Shown here piece after piece: positions 35,821-47,705 of a stretch of 64,000 nucleotides of DNA. Under the pieces are notes generated by a model. That model was not told the DNA's origin. It saw only the letters and a program-made list of their open reading frames with translations, and ran no database searches. A program made the translations under genes and the position numbers. This DNA is from Fasciola hepatica (Eukaryota > Platyhelminthes > Trematoda > Plagiorchiida > Fasciolidae), in the NCBI GenBank assembly GCA_948099385.1, contig CANUEZ040000183.1, positions 4,030,001 to 4,094,000 on the forward strand. The letters run 5' to 3'. The first letter of the stretch is position 1; every line of letters starts with the position of its first letter.

Positions 35821-36243
35821 AGACGTTCGAGGTCGGCCGGTGAACGTGTCTCTTATTGGGTCTAGCAGCGAAATACCAACGATATCCCCTCTATCGGACG
35901 AATAGAAAAGGCGCGGGTCGGTTTATAGATGCAACGTGTATTCTAAATATCGTGGCACCGAAACAGTACCGATACGAGAGATATACCGAAGGAAAGACGA
36001 AACGAAATGCAACGGCTGTGCAGAAAGCGAACCGCGAACGCATACAATCGGCGAGTGACCGAAAGTGAAAGTGCTTTAAAATTAGGTCGACGTAAACCTC
36101 CGAAAAGTCAGTCCACTAAAACGTACGCAACCGGAGAACACTATAAGGTCGATGTCAAATGCCAGAAAAGATCGTAGAGGGAACAGGCCCAAAATGGTGT
36201 CCAGAAAACAGTCATTTTCTCGAAACAATCGAGGGCACTACAA
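35821..36243 (+). repeat. 0.42 kb dispersed repeat, copy 1
   Basis: The block aligns end to end with the reverse complement of 47111-47516. Shared landmarks in order: cggccggtgaa/cggctggtgaa, tatcccctctatcgg, acggctg-n-cagaaagcg, ccgaaagtgaaagtg, aggtcgacg, acgcaaccg, gatgtcaaa/ggtgtcaaa, gccagaaaag, and a terminal cactaca. Identity is roughly 75% by eye. It has no coding motif for a transposase or RT. It may be a non-autonomous element (SINE, MITE or solo LTR). No flanking duplication is evident for this copy. Confidence 0.78.
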
Positions 36244-38439
36244 TCTCCCTCTCTTTCAATGTTGCCCCCAAATAGGCTGTAGGCAAAGGGTTTCTGGGTT
36301 GTGTGTGTGGAGTAACCGGACTGTAAATGGGCGATAGCCGCCAAGTGTTTATTGGACACCGTCCGCCCCAGTGAAAGAAGTCAGAAATGGGCACAGTCCC
36401 AGTGTATGACAATAAAATAGCTGCACACTTTACCGTAGATCGGACTCCCTACTATGCTTACTAACTCCTCTAGTGGTGTGTATCGCTGAGCGCTGCGAAT
36501 CTCAGTCATTTTTGGATGATTATCTCTCTCTCGGCGGATTATTAAAACACAGTGAGTAAAACGCACCCCGACAATATTAGCGATTGTTTATTCAGCAAGA
36601 AAACTGTGCTACCCAAGTTGGAACCGCAACTTTCTGACGGACGCCGTGGACGGATCCACTTGGCTGCGCAAAATTTCCTGCACAAGTGAGAGGCTGAAAC
36701 TATGTACGAACTCGACTGTGAAGATCGCGTATTTTGACTGTGCTGTGACCAAGCTTCGGCCTCTACAGGACTCGTCGCTGACCGAGGGACCCCTCAGCAC
36801 CTCACCGGCGGAGTTGTGAGCGAAAGAAGTAAACACTACTGAACTTGTTTGCAGCTTTTGGCCGGGCTTCCAGCAACCGCAGTGAAAAAATATTCTTTGT
36901 CACTTCCTCACGCAATCCTGCTGAGCAACTCACCAATTGTTTTTCTGTGTCAAAGTTTATCATTGTCTCACTTTCGCGGATGAGGCATGACTGTTGCCCA
37001 TTGACGCCACCCTGTTATCCCCTTTTGTTCTTAGATTGTTTGACCAAATTAACCGCCACCGGGGTAGGTTTTCGTGCATTTATAAACTGTAAATGTTGCA
37101 GTGCCGCGCTATGAACTACCTGCTGATTCCCAACTCTACGGCCGTCTTTGGAAACTTGGGCAAATACTCGAGTGGGACGAATTCTTCCTGCCACTGTCGT
37201 ATTTTTATGCTGACCAGCGAGACCGATCAAGCAAAGATGATATTTTGAACTACGAGCAAATCAAACTCGGTTATATAACACTGGATCGACGGTACTCGAC
37301 ACCTCTCATTTGCCATCATTTCTGGAGTGAATCCGACAAAGCCACTCAAACCTCAAATGCCGGTGACACGGTCAAAGTCCACTTTTGAAGAAAAAATCTT
37401 TTGCTGGTTTGTCTTCAAAAGAAGAAACAAGAACTGAATGTAAAGACAAACGGTCTACTGCCACCTTAACTGAAAAGGTTAGTCTCCTCACAATCCCACT
37501 TCCAATATCTGCAGTTTCCCTGATATAAGAGAGCTGTTTTGGTGGTGGCAAGGTTACCTGAAGTTCATGCTTTGCGGCGAATAGGGGAGCCTCCATTGGC
37601 AAGACACCATTGCATGCAATAGAGGCAAATAACTTTAAAGTTTATCATAAGCTAACCCCTAGTTTTGGAGTGGGTAGGAGCGAGAACTGCTACTAGAAGA
37701 GGAAGAGTTCAGGGTAATGAAGAAATGACTGGAATTTGAGAAGGGCTAAGCCCGTGCTCAGATGACTCCGTTTGGTTATACATGTTTCATATGTAATAGC
37801 CAAGTGACGCAAGAAATTAGCTATCCATCAGCAGAGCTAATATATGGGATAGAGCCCTCGCTTAGTTTTCTGCTCACTGCAGTTATCCTACCAAAGATTG
37901 GAGCTGACTGTCCAATGGGACCCCGCGGAAATTCCATCCGTTTGTGTAGAGTTTCGAACAATGGGAACTCAAAAAAACAAGCAAAACATGAGCGGAGACA
38001 GAAGTGTCTCTGACGAATACTCAGATCGTATTAGCAATCAAACTGGCGGGAGCATACAATAGAGCAGCTGTCTAATCAAGTGTAGTAGAATAACGTAGAC
38101 TGTCAAAGGGAGAAATACAGGGTTGGTTGGCGGGTGTCCGTGTTATGGTGAAAGGGATAGAGAGAAGGTAGGTGGATTACAGAAAATCAGTCATACTAGA
38201 AGAGGCGAGGCGAGGAAGGAACAAATATTCATAAGATATTATCGAACAGCGGGCATTTATGCGCACCAGCAGGTAGAACAAATGTTCGTGAATGGTCCAA
38301 TGGACAGAATCTCCGACACACCGAAATATCGTAGCGGGTTTCAACCGGACCTTGGACTTGTTTGCCGTTTCACGGCAAGGAGATTTCTAGAGGCGCCGAG
38401 CAAATTTCTTTGGTACAGTGGCTTGTTCTAGTTGCGGCT
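36244..38439. other. About 2.2 kb without a recognisable gene
   Basis: It may contain the unrecognisable front part of the BEL/Pao remnant that follows. Open frames of 60 to 102 codons occur (for example 37101-37388 and 38123-38431) without family motifs. I cannot assign any of them. Confidence 0.4.
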
Positions 38440-39760
38440 GTTCTTAAGACACCGTTATTGAAAAACAATGCTGGAGAGCTGCAAATTCGCGTAGGTTTTG
38501 AATATTCTACTGACTGATTTCCCAAAAGATTTGCAGTGTAATAATGGTGACACAGCGCGATTCGCTATCTTTTCAGTCATAGGTTTTCAGATCAAAAGAA
38601 ACTGCACATCAGACCCCAGCCGACGGATCAGAATCCAGCGGATGTCACATCTAGATGCGCCGTCAGTGCGCTGATGCCTGAAATGAAAGTTTGCATTGAC
38701 GGCCCGGGTTTTTAAAGCCAGTACAAAAACGATTTGCTCCGCATGGGAATACTTGTCTGAATTTTCTTGGAAAACACCAGAAGTGATTAGATTCGCTCTG
38801 TAGTCCTTCGTGACTGCAATGTCCCGCCTGCAGAGGGCCTCGCGTTGCTTCACTCAACTTGGATTAAACCTAAGCTTTCAGTAGCCTCGCCTAGATAATT
38901 CATAGACCTTATTCTTGTGATAAAGTTTGGACCGCAGCGCGATGTCCGCCTGGGACCTACGAGAGTGAAGGAGCAGCTCGATGATTCGCCCACAACAATC
39001 AGACTGATCCGGGGTCAATACCTTGAAGAGGATCGGAAGTCTGTGAACTTAAGCCCGATCATGGCGATAAAAGTTCTGAAGTCCTAGAGACCCACCGTGT
39101 TAGATAACTACTTACTTGGGGGCGGTGCCTCAGTATCACCTAATGTAACGGAAGGGCCGCCGTTCATCTTGCCTCAGCTTTGTAAAGTCACTGAATTGGT
39201 TGTAAGACATCATCCTGAGATAGACGGTCATGATGGTGCTTTTAACCTTCCGGAGTCGATTAGAAAGGTGTTTCGGATAGCAAAAGGCATAACTGTTGTA
39301 CGTAGAATGCCAAAAGGAAGTGCCTCTGTTGCCTAGAGTTATTCCCATGACATTGTGAACATATTTTGGCTCCCTCACTCCAGCGCGAATTTCATGAGGG
39401 TTGACCGTTTGGGTCTTCTGGGGTTGATTATATTCGCACTCCCCATGTTTAAGTCCGTAAAAATAAGATCAGGCAATGTGAGCTTCCGTTCACCTGTGAG
39501 CAAGCAGAAGCTGAGCAAACGGAGTGACCGGCAACTCAAAAATGGATTCGCCTCTGATGTCCCCTCCGAGAACTATCTCGTGAAGAGGACCACCCGAGGT
39601 CATGTCTAGCGGCGATGGTTCCTAACTTTACCGCGGCCAAAAGAGAGTTAAAAAGACTGAGAGCGGTTTTGGATGGCGAAGGTTTAGTATTTGAAATTTC
39701 AAAGCGTGATGTCCACGAAGGAATTATCCGGCCGCCGCCCCTAAAGCCCTTTCGGTTTCT
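38440..39760 (+). pseudogene. Second BEL/Pao remnant (RNase H end and integrase)
   Basis: DQNPADVTSRCAV (about 38618-38660), then a G-P-G-F motif, match the end of BEL/Pao RNase H. IRGQYLEEDRKSVN (about 39010) and LLGGGASVS match the linker with the V-G-G-R-L motif. In the frame 39097-39336, PPFILPQLCKVTELVVRHHPEIDGH matches the integrase zinc-binding domain and keeps two His, but the closing C-x2-C is lost. Further on, PNFTAAKRELKRL (39616-39660) matches the segment after the second catalytic Asp (SDNG-x-NF), which is missing. The family differs from the Pao element at 2.6-9.2 kb. Confidence 0.72.
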
Positions 39761-42650
39761 CCCTTCTTTCTCGTTTCGCCAGTCCTATCTGCTTTCCAGA
39801 CTTTTTAGGAAGCTTTCGTTTGGTTCAGTCTGCTTTGCGTTCCAAACACCCTGCAGAAGCACAGTCAATAGGCTCTGGTTGAGGGGAGCGCGGTTTCAGA
39901 ATTATTGGTAATAATAAAAGAGGTTTGTTTCAGGGGCACCGGAAGCATGTCATGCGCATGATCAACTTTTCACAAGCGGTAAAATGGTCAGATGAAATGC
40001 GAGAGAAAGTAGAAATATGCTTAACAAAAGTAGGTTTAAAAGGCTCATAAGGGGGAATAAATTGGTATGAAAGTACGATGACTGCATGCACACCAAACAA
40101 AACGTAGGGAGTTTAAACGGACCCAAGGGTAGATTCAAATGAATGCCTCGTAAATACGTAAGTCAGGGTCAAAAGGAGGATCTGGCCGGTCCAGGTGGAG
40201 ACATTCGAAAGCCGATAGATATATATCAGAGGCGCTAGAAATCGGTATAAGGAACTGTGGCGGCGGGAGAAGACGGAGGAAACAGTGAGGTGTACCACAA
40301 GGGATTAGATACCAAAGATGTACTTGTACTCTGAAATAGATGGTCGAGACACAGGGCACAAAACTCATCGTAAAGGGGGGGGGGTGAGCAACTTAGGACG
40401 TAAAGAGAGGATCAGATACTGTATATGTGGGGTAGAGACGTAGAAAGAACAGAAGCATATCGCGGCGGTCAGCTGGCTGATAGCATGAGAAATGGCCGGT
40501 GAGAAACTGCGGGATGCAGAGCAAATGTATATACACACATGCACACAAGAGGAGCAGGATCAATAAAAATGGAGTTTTCAAATACGCATCAATGAGTGAA
40601 AAATGCAGGTGAGGTTAGACCGAATGGTACCGAATAAACCTATGAATATCTTGGTGAGTTTTCTTCATGAAAGATAAACGTAAAGGATCAACAAAGAGGG
40701 CGATGGAAGGGACTTTAGAAGCACAGACTTGATGCCGGCTGTGAAGAGCACTTCAAAAAAGAGGGAAGACGAAGGTAAAAATCGAAGAGAAAAAATGAGA
40801 AAGGATCTAATAATATAATTAATGCAGGTGAGACATGTGTTGGAGGTCCGGAATAGGAGAAGCTTTATTAAACAGACTTATACTTTTCTGCTGGAAGATT
40901 GCAGCGATGGAAATGGCTAATTATCGCAGAGCAAATGTGTATACAGAGTAAAGAAACGTACCTGTAGAGCAAATATGCAGTAGCGGGGAGTGTCAGCAGT
41001 GTGGGGAAGGAATGAGGAAAAGGATTATTAGAGGAACTGGGTAATGGCGGATCAAGCGGATTGAAACTCTTAGTGAGCACAGCGTAATTATAATTTCGCA
41101 TTAGGCGGAACGAGAAAAAGCGGAACAGCCTGAAAGGCACAGGAAATGCCTGTGGCGAGCAATATGCGAAACAGGAGATGAGGGCAAGTGATCGAAGGGA
41201 CAGGTGAAACACAACCAGTCAGATGATAACAATAATAAGATTAGTTTATTTCGCAGACGCCCGAAGCATTCCTTAGGCATGATCAAACTTTTACAAGCTA
41301 CAAAACTGACAGACAAAATTCATGAAAAATTTAGAAATACGTAACACAAAGTGGGGTAGGAAGAATGAGGGGAGATACGAGAGTGAGATAAATGTATGCA
41401 CACCAAGGAGCAATTTGGGAAGTTTAAGCGAACCCGGAGATGGATTCAAATATGGGCCCGGTGAATTTGAGGGTCAAGGTCAGGTGGAACTGCTGGCTGA
41501 GCCAAGTGGAGGAGAACGGAACTTGGGAGTTTTACATGAGGATGACGGAAAATTGACATGAGAAACTATCATTACGAGAAACGATATGGTAAAAAGGAAA
41601 AAGAGAAGAAAAGAATAACAAACATTTGAGCTGTATAGCTGGGGACTTGGTAGCCATGAACTATGCGTTACTGCAATAAACGGACGGTGTCAATTTGAAA
41701 ATAGGGAGCTGGCAATGCAGGAAGTCAAGAGTGAGTCAGATGGCATCAATGCAGCGGAAGGATCGAGATAAGGTAAATGTGAGGCACAGTTATGGACAAA
41801 ATGGACGAATTTCATGAGAGGCGGTGGCATGGTGGCAAAAGAACCGAAGGAGGCAAAGAAAATATGTGAATACAAAGATATATATGTATGTGTGTATATC
41901 AGAGCAAGAGCAAATAGCAGTGAAGAGAGGAACACGGAAGTAGCAGTGGTTGGACGAAAAAGGTGGGGTTGGTTCAAATGGTGCGGAGTTAACTTGGATA
42001 AACTCTGATGAATTTGTTTATGACAGTTGAACATAGGGGATCAACAGCAAAAGAGAACCAAATTTGGAAGCACAGAAGTAATGGCTATGAGCAGAAGTTG
42101 ATGAATGAGAGGTTACGGAGGAGAGGATCGACAAACACAGGTGAGAGTGAATCTAACCGACTGGTTGTTGCAGGTGTGACATGTGGTGACGGTTAAACAT
42201 GGATGGAGCGTCAATAAATGGACGTACATTATGCAAGAAGAAGATGGCCGCGAAAAGGGCTGGAGAATGCAGAGCAAGTGGAAGTACGTGGTGGTTGGAG
42301 GGGCGTAAATGTTCAATGGGGAAGGGTAACTTAGAGGTCAGAAGAACTGCGGTGAAAAGATGCATCAGCTGTAACAGCGAATAACGTGGAAGACAGATAA
42401 GAAGGTGGAGGATCAGAAAGATCAGGTAATGGCAGACCACATGGTTTGAAACTGTAGGTGAGAATGATGACGTTTCGGTGACATTTCACTGAGTAGAACG
42501 CAGAGAAGCGGCGCAGCCATTAGGGCACAAAGAAAATGCCTATGGCGAGCAAAATGTACGAAGCAGACGACAGTACTGACCAGAAAAACCAGGTAAGAGA
42601 TGATGAATCAGATCGTTTCACTGCAGATGACACAGGATGAAGACCGAGAA
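39761..42650 (+). repeat. Divergent tandem repeat, units of about 1.3-1.4 kb
   Basis: Two successive units align in order with spacing of 1.31-1.39 kb. gatcaac-ttttcacaagc at 39960 matches gatcaaacttttacaagc at 41281; ggatcaacaaagagg near 40687 matches 42038; caggtgagacatgtg near 40824 matches 42172; ggtaatggcggatcaag near 41040 matches 42424; gtggcgagcaatatgcg near 41153 matches 42543. A partial third unit may start near 42580. The plus strand is very rich in purines throughout. I see no coding function. The array begins right after the BEL/Pao remnant, so it could derive from that element's 3' region. Confidence 0.68.
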
Positions 42651-43904
42651 GAAGAAAAGAATCCGGACGAAAACGTCTGTGATAGAACAAAAATGCACGA
42701 AAAATAGTTGTATGTCGGTGTTGGGAGAATGGAACTGGAGAGTTACATGCTTACAGGCCATTGCACCAATGGATTGAGCCAGAAGTTGCTAATCGGCTCA
42801 CTGCCTAAGAGGACGATCCACAGAAGAATTACGGATTCAGACGTGGAAAAAGTGGAGGAGGTGAAAATATAATACATTCGGTCGTAAGAAATGCAAAAGT
42901 TGGAACGGCGGGTCTTTATATGAGTATTAGTCATGGTTACCGATGTGTCTGGGGGGTAATGGTGGGGGGTATAAGATGGACAAAAAAGGACATCGCAAAA
43001 TGGTGGCTGGTGAGGTATGCTATCAGTCAGCTTAATAGGCATATGGAGGTACCAGGTGAATAAGGATTAGGAGCCGACAGTGGCGAAATGGGTGGGGAAG
43101 AACGTATTTCGGGCTTAGGCAGAGTAAAATAGATAGGGCGAGAGTGACATCATGCAGTGAAGGTTATCACTGTGAAACACGATAAGAACTAAAACAGAAT
43201 GGATTGGTGTGCGTACAGAGGCAGAGCAACATGGAAGGGAAGTGATAAGAGTGCTGACAATAACGATAGATGAGAGAAACGTGGTGGAAGAATGGTAGGA
43301 GCATGCGGTCCGCCACGGACAGTGGTAAATGCGGTGGGGCGAGGAGAGTTAGAGCTTGCAATCCGCAACCGGTGCTAGTAGGTGGGGCTGACCGTGCGCT
43401 GGACACCCAATCTGAAAAGCATTTCGAAGTGAACACAGGAGGTGTGGCCCACTAGCCTAATTGGGCTGGCACATGGTTGCAGACGGCCTGCAAGCCCGAT
43501 GTGCACCGACCAAAGCGGTGAATCTAACCATGTCCCGCAGGCTTGGGAGCGGCACTAATATTCATTGATGATTATGCTGTTGAGGCGTAGTTCAACTATG
43601 AAGGTTCAGGACCCGCGATCAGATGGCCATGTTGCGAGATGTCTCATAGGACGGAGTCGGAGGAAGAGATTCCTAGATAAAGAGAGGCGGTCAAAGTGTG
43701 CCCCTGTTGTTTTACCGGTTAGGGGAAGCAAACGAAAATCAATAGATGACGAGGCATGATTGTCACAGCCTACGGGGGAAGTGGGAGGCATGTTGTAGGG
43801 AAATAATGGTATTTCAATTCCGTTTACTCATCTTGAAACATGCTCTCTAGATGGATGGGTATGGGGTCCGTCTGATGTGCCTCATTGTAGAATGCTTCCG
43901 TCTG
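42651..43904. other. No gene recognised
   Basis: Purine-rich sequence similar in style to the array before it, without clear alignment to it. A string resembling a tRNA A box (tagcctaattgg, 43454-43465) is present, but a B-box-like string follows after only about 20 bases, too close for a tRNA or a classical SINE promoter. Confidence 0.4.
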
Positions 43905-44115
43905 TTGCTTGATGACTCGGTGAACGCTCACAATGCATGGGGTCTTTCGCAGTTGATGTGCAGTGAGATTTTACGTTTCTCTCCTACTTTTCGCTGGGAC
44001 TCGACGAAATAAACTGTGCATTGTTGGGCGCCTAACTATTATGCCCACCGTTGGGGGAATTCTGGACTCCTGAGTGGCAGTGGCCACTACCAGTCGTGTG
44101 CAGGCTGAACCGAAA
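43905..44115 (+). repeat. LINE B-family 3' UTR, copy 2 (5'-truncated insertion)
   Basis: The block from gcttgatgactcggtgaacg to gtgcaggctgaaccgaa matches 33190-33345 and 51940-52140. No RT sequence precedes it, so it is an extremely short, 5'-truncated LINE insertion of about 0.2 kb. It ends just before the presumed 5' end of LINE A. Confidence 0.72.
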
Positions 44116-44169
44116 CGTCGGGCTGCGTGGAAGACAAGCAGAAGAAAAAGGCACACTTATTCCACAAAA

Positions 44170-45310
44170 ATGGAAGACGAACCACCAGGCAGAAAGAAAG
44201 CAATATCAGGTGAACGAAGAAGAGAGCAGTTATCAATAAATGACTGTGTCCAGCGACACGAACCACAACAAGTTGAGCCGGCTTGTCTTGATAGACCAAT
44301 CGGTCATTTTCCTCGCTACTGGTCAATCTCAATATAAAATCAGTCTTACTAGGTAACCTTCAGCCCAGCCGAACTACTCATATTGCCTCTCCTTTTCGGT
44401 TACACTGGCAGCTTGGGACTACTAGCGGATACAAAACCCGCAATCAGTATTATACTAGACCAAACAGACGGAGTTGATGAGCAGTGTGGAAGGCCGTGGC
44501 GTTCTGGTGGTAATATATCAGCGGGCACCGCGGGAACTCAGTGTGGCACTTGTCAAATGTGGTTCCAAACGAACAGCCCGGGGTTTGGCAAAAGGTACTT
44601 TCAGCTATAACGTGAATATGGCAATTGCAGCCGGATATGCCCGCGACGCGGAAAGCTATCTACGCCAGATAATAAAGCCACTAGATGGCAAAGGTCACCA
44701 GGAAAAAAGGGAAACATGCAAGCCCTTAGAAGAACAGTTGGCATTAATCGTGGACAGCAATGGACATGAGGCTACGCCCGCACACATAAAGAACACCAAG
44801 CAAGGCCGGAAAAGAGAGCAGCTGCTGCGCTGCTGGCTTGCGACACAGCAGAGGCATTAGGAGTCCTGAATGAGCGGGTAAGTAAGTTGGAACAAGACGC
44901 GACTGATATCACTGAAATTCTGACTACGTTGAGGGAAAATAGCGATATTGCCCTAGGAAGGAACCGGGATGTTGTGGTTCTCGGACTTCCGGAGCCTTTC
45001 GAGAAAGTTGGAAGGTAGAGGGGCAGAGCAGCAATATACCATCTGGCCAGCTTGATTCGAGCTGCAAGAACCTTCGGGCTTGTAGCCGTAAAAGAGTTGT
45101 GAGAGCGGGGCGGTGGAGCAGGGAGACTGACTCTAAAGAGCGCGAACCAAGATCTATGCTTGTCGAATTTGGCAACGCTTGTCACAGGGACGTCTTCTTG
45201 GCTGCAGCCGGGTACATAAGGCAAATCTCAAGGAGGGAAATAGATGTGGCTTCCCATGATAAAGCACCTGTACTTAGCCAGGGAAGAGTAAAAAATTGGA
45301 ACTCCGGGTC
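44170..45310 (+). pseudogene. LINE A ORF1, frameshifted
   Basis: An ATG at 44170 opens a basic frame (MEDEPPGRKKAI). Frame 44474-44860 carries no clear motif. From about 44875 a third frame encodes VSKLEQDATDITEILTTL (a short coiled coil), then RNRDVVVLGLPEPFE, the start of the RRM-like domain of LINE ORF1 proteins, and LASLIRAARTFGL. Stops and frame changes interrupt it. The layout matches ORF1 of LINE B, to which it is distantly related. Confidence 0.58.
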
Positions 45311-45780
45311 TTGACACGGTTTTTCCAGGGTCTCCGTGAGTGAAAGCAGGCAAGATAAATGAGCCTAGCACCAAGGAGCCTACGGTCAGGGCAGAGAAAG
45401 AGTTGCCCAGTACTGCTACTAAAAGAAAGGACTGTGGCAACTCCGAGAGGGGACAATCAAGACAACTGACCCATACCGAGGATCGAAGGACAGTGACGTG
45501 CAAAGCAACCCAGGAGGTGGGCAGGGCGATAATCCACAGCAACACCAGGAACTTACCAGTGACACGGAAAGACGGTCCAGGTGCTCGGTTTCAGGACCCG
45601 TTCAGTCTAAGCCAGCGCTGAGGGAAGCCGTAGGCGGGGTAAGGAACTCACAGTGAAAGTGGTTAATAAGGAGGCAGGAAAAAGCAGTGACCCTGTTGGA
45701 ACCTTTTCAGCTGGTATAAAGACCGGAACAAGGTGCTCAGGGGCTATCTGCGACGAGGAGTACTGAAGTCTCGAAAATGG
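45311..45780 (+). other. LINE A spacer; endonuclease missing
   Basis: In LINE B about 1.4 kb separates ORF1 from RT and holds the endonuclease. Here only 0.47 kb lies between them and no endonuclease motif (N-A-R-S, E-T-W-L, G-D-F-N) can be found. An internal deletion is the simplest reading. Confidence 0.55.
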
Positions 45781-47705
45781 AGGACGGATAAATCAACGCA
45801 GAAAATGTGTTGAACAGCCTGAAGCAGCTAGACATATCCAAGGCGATGGGGCCGGATGATATCCACCCAGCAATAACGAAGCCACTAGCGTCCATCCTGG
45901 CTGAACCACTAGCTAAGCTGTTCAACGCATCACCAAACAAGAGTGTACTACCCAAAGACTGGCTTGTATCGACCATCACGCCCGTTTATGAAAGTGCAGA
46001 GAGAGGAACAAGTACCAGAGACAGGCCGAATAACTTATCGTCGGTAGTGCTTAAAACTCTCGGGAGAATACTACGGGTCAGATTAGTGAGGCACTTAGAG
46101 AGTAACAAGCTGGAGACTGTCAACCAGCATGGGTTCTGGCACAGGCGCTCTTGTCTATCCAACCTAGTGAGTTTCTTGGATGAGGTAACCAGTCCAATGA
46201 ATCGAGGATAACGGGGGGAAGTCTTCTACCTGGGTTTCCAAAAGGCATTTGGTTCGGTCAAACACAGACGGCCCGAAGCAAAAGTGGAATCGTTTCAGCT
46301 TACGTCGAAAATACAAAAGCGAACTGCACAAAGCCTAAATGACAGAGTTTTCCGAGTGAGAGAAGAAGGCTGACTGTCCGACAATGGGAGACTGCATAGT
46401 CGCTTTCCGCAAGGTTCGGTCCTGGGACCCCTGTTTTTCCTGAAACACATCGACGGTCTGGCTGACGGGTTGGAAACCCGCGCCTCTCGTTCGCGGATGA
46501 CTTCTAAGGGGTAGGAGCACCAGCTGATGCGGCTGTTCAGCCTGATCTGGACAGGGTATACCAGTGGTCGGTGGCGTGCTATTTTCCCCTCAATGTGAGC
46601 GAATGCCGGTATCTCATCAAGGAAGAAGGACCACGGCCCACACGACACATGGAGCCACCAGGCAATCGAGAGGCGCCAGCTCGGGCCATGGAAGCCCGGG
46701 ACCTGGGTGTGATGGTAGGCCAGGTCGCCAGTGCCAGAAAGTGGTGCAGAAAGCACGGAGAGCCCTAAGTCAGTTAAGGAGGACGGTCAGCTCTAGGAAA
46801 CTGCAGGTCTTATTGCCACTTTACAGGGCTTTTGTGAGATACCATCCAGAAAACAGTGTCCAAGCATGGAGGCCATATTTGGAGGGTGACGCCAAGGCTA
46901 CCGAGCACCTGCAATGGCGATTCGCGCGATGGTTCGGAGAATACAGACATTTGCGCTATGAACAGAGTTTACGGCAAGTAGAGTTATCGTCTCTAGAAAG
47001 AAGAAGACGAGGTGACCAAATAGTGGCCCTCAAAATACTGAAAGGATTTACTGAAGCACGGGGTCACAGAGGGGCCTTGTTTGAACTGCGAGGGAGTGGC
47101 AGCCTAAGAGGGTGTAGTGACCTTCATCGTTCTGAAAAAATGACCGCTTCCTGAGCATCACTTGAGATCTACTTTCTCTACTGTCTTTTCTGGCGTTTGA
47201 CACCGACCTCACTGTTCTGTTCGGTTGCGTATGTGTTGCTGGACTGACCGTCGACCTCATTTCGAATCACTTTCACTTTCGGTCCTTCACCGATTGTACA
47301 CGCTCGCGGTCCGCTTTCTGTTCAGCCGTTGTGTTCATTTCCTTTCGGTGCATCTCCGGATGGGTACTGCTGCCGTTCCACGATACACCTTTGAATACAC
47401 CTTTGCACCAGTAAACTGACTTGCGGCTTCTCTATTCTTCCGATAGAGGGGATAACGTTCGTACTGAGCTGTGTGACGGAATAGACGACACTTTCACCAG
47501 CCGCGCTCGGACTTCTCCTAAAAGCGCGTGTACTAGCATTTAAGAAAGAGGAAACTTTGACTCGCATCAGAGGTCAGTCTTTTGTAGGTATGGTCGCTGA
47601 AGACTGGAATAGGCTGCCAGGGGATTTGATAAGCGGCAGCAGAGTGTCCTTGTTCAAAAGGTTATTAGATAAAGTTTGGATGACTGCTTTGGGAGAAATG
47701 TGAGC
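45781..47705 (+). pseudogene. LINE A reverse transcriptase, interrupted by a 0.4 kb repeat
   Basis: The frame 45807-46211 encodes SKAMGPDDIHPAI, LPKDW, VVLKTLGRIL, NQHGFWHRRSCLSNLVSFLDEV, the fingers and palm entry. FYLGFQKAFGSV follows, where the catalytic Asp of Y-L-D is Gly. SRFPQGSVLGPLFFL (about 46400-46445) is the next motif. The polymerase box region (about 46490-46505) is out of frame and altered. The C-terminal frame 46564-47154 includes KVVQKARRALSQLRR, LLPLYRAFVRYHPE, EHLQWRFARW and LSSLERRRRGD. A 0.4 kb repeat (47111-47516) splits the tail; on the far side GQSFVGMVAEDWNRLPGDLI and a stop at about 47701 complete it. Confidence 0.8.
47111..47516 (-). repeat. 0.4 kb dispersed repeat, copy 2, inserted in LINE A
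   Basis: Reverse complement of the repeat at 35821-36243. It interrupts the LINE A tail, so it transposed or was copied in after LINE A. cctaagag (47103-47110) and cctaaaag (47517-47524) flank it: a candidate 8 bp target duplication with one mismatch. No terminal inverted repeat or poly-A tail is evident. Confidence 0.75.

Noticed and set aside
37101..37388. 95-codon plus-strand frame as a host exon
   Set aside because: No domain, no splice context that I can defend, and it lies upstream of a BEL/Pao remnant from which it could derive.
40868..42440. Several minus-strand open frames of 60 to 114 codons within the tandem array
   Set aside because: They follow the pyrimidine bias of the minus strand, are not conserved between the repeat units, and carry no motif.
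43454..43485. A-box-like string tagcctaattgg followed by a weak B box
   Set aside because: Spacing of about 20 bases is too short for a tRNA or a tRNA-derived SINE promoter.
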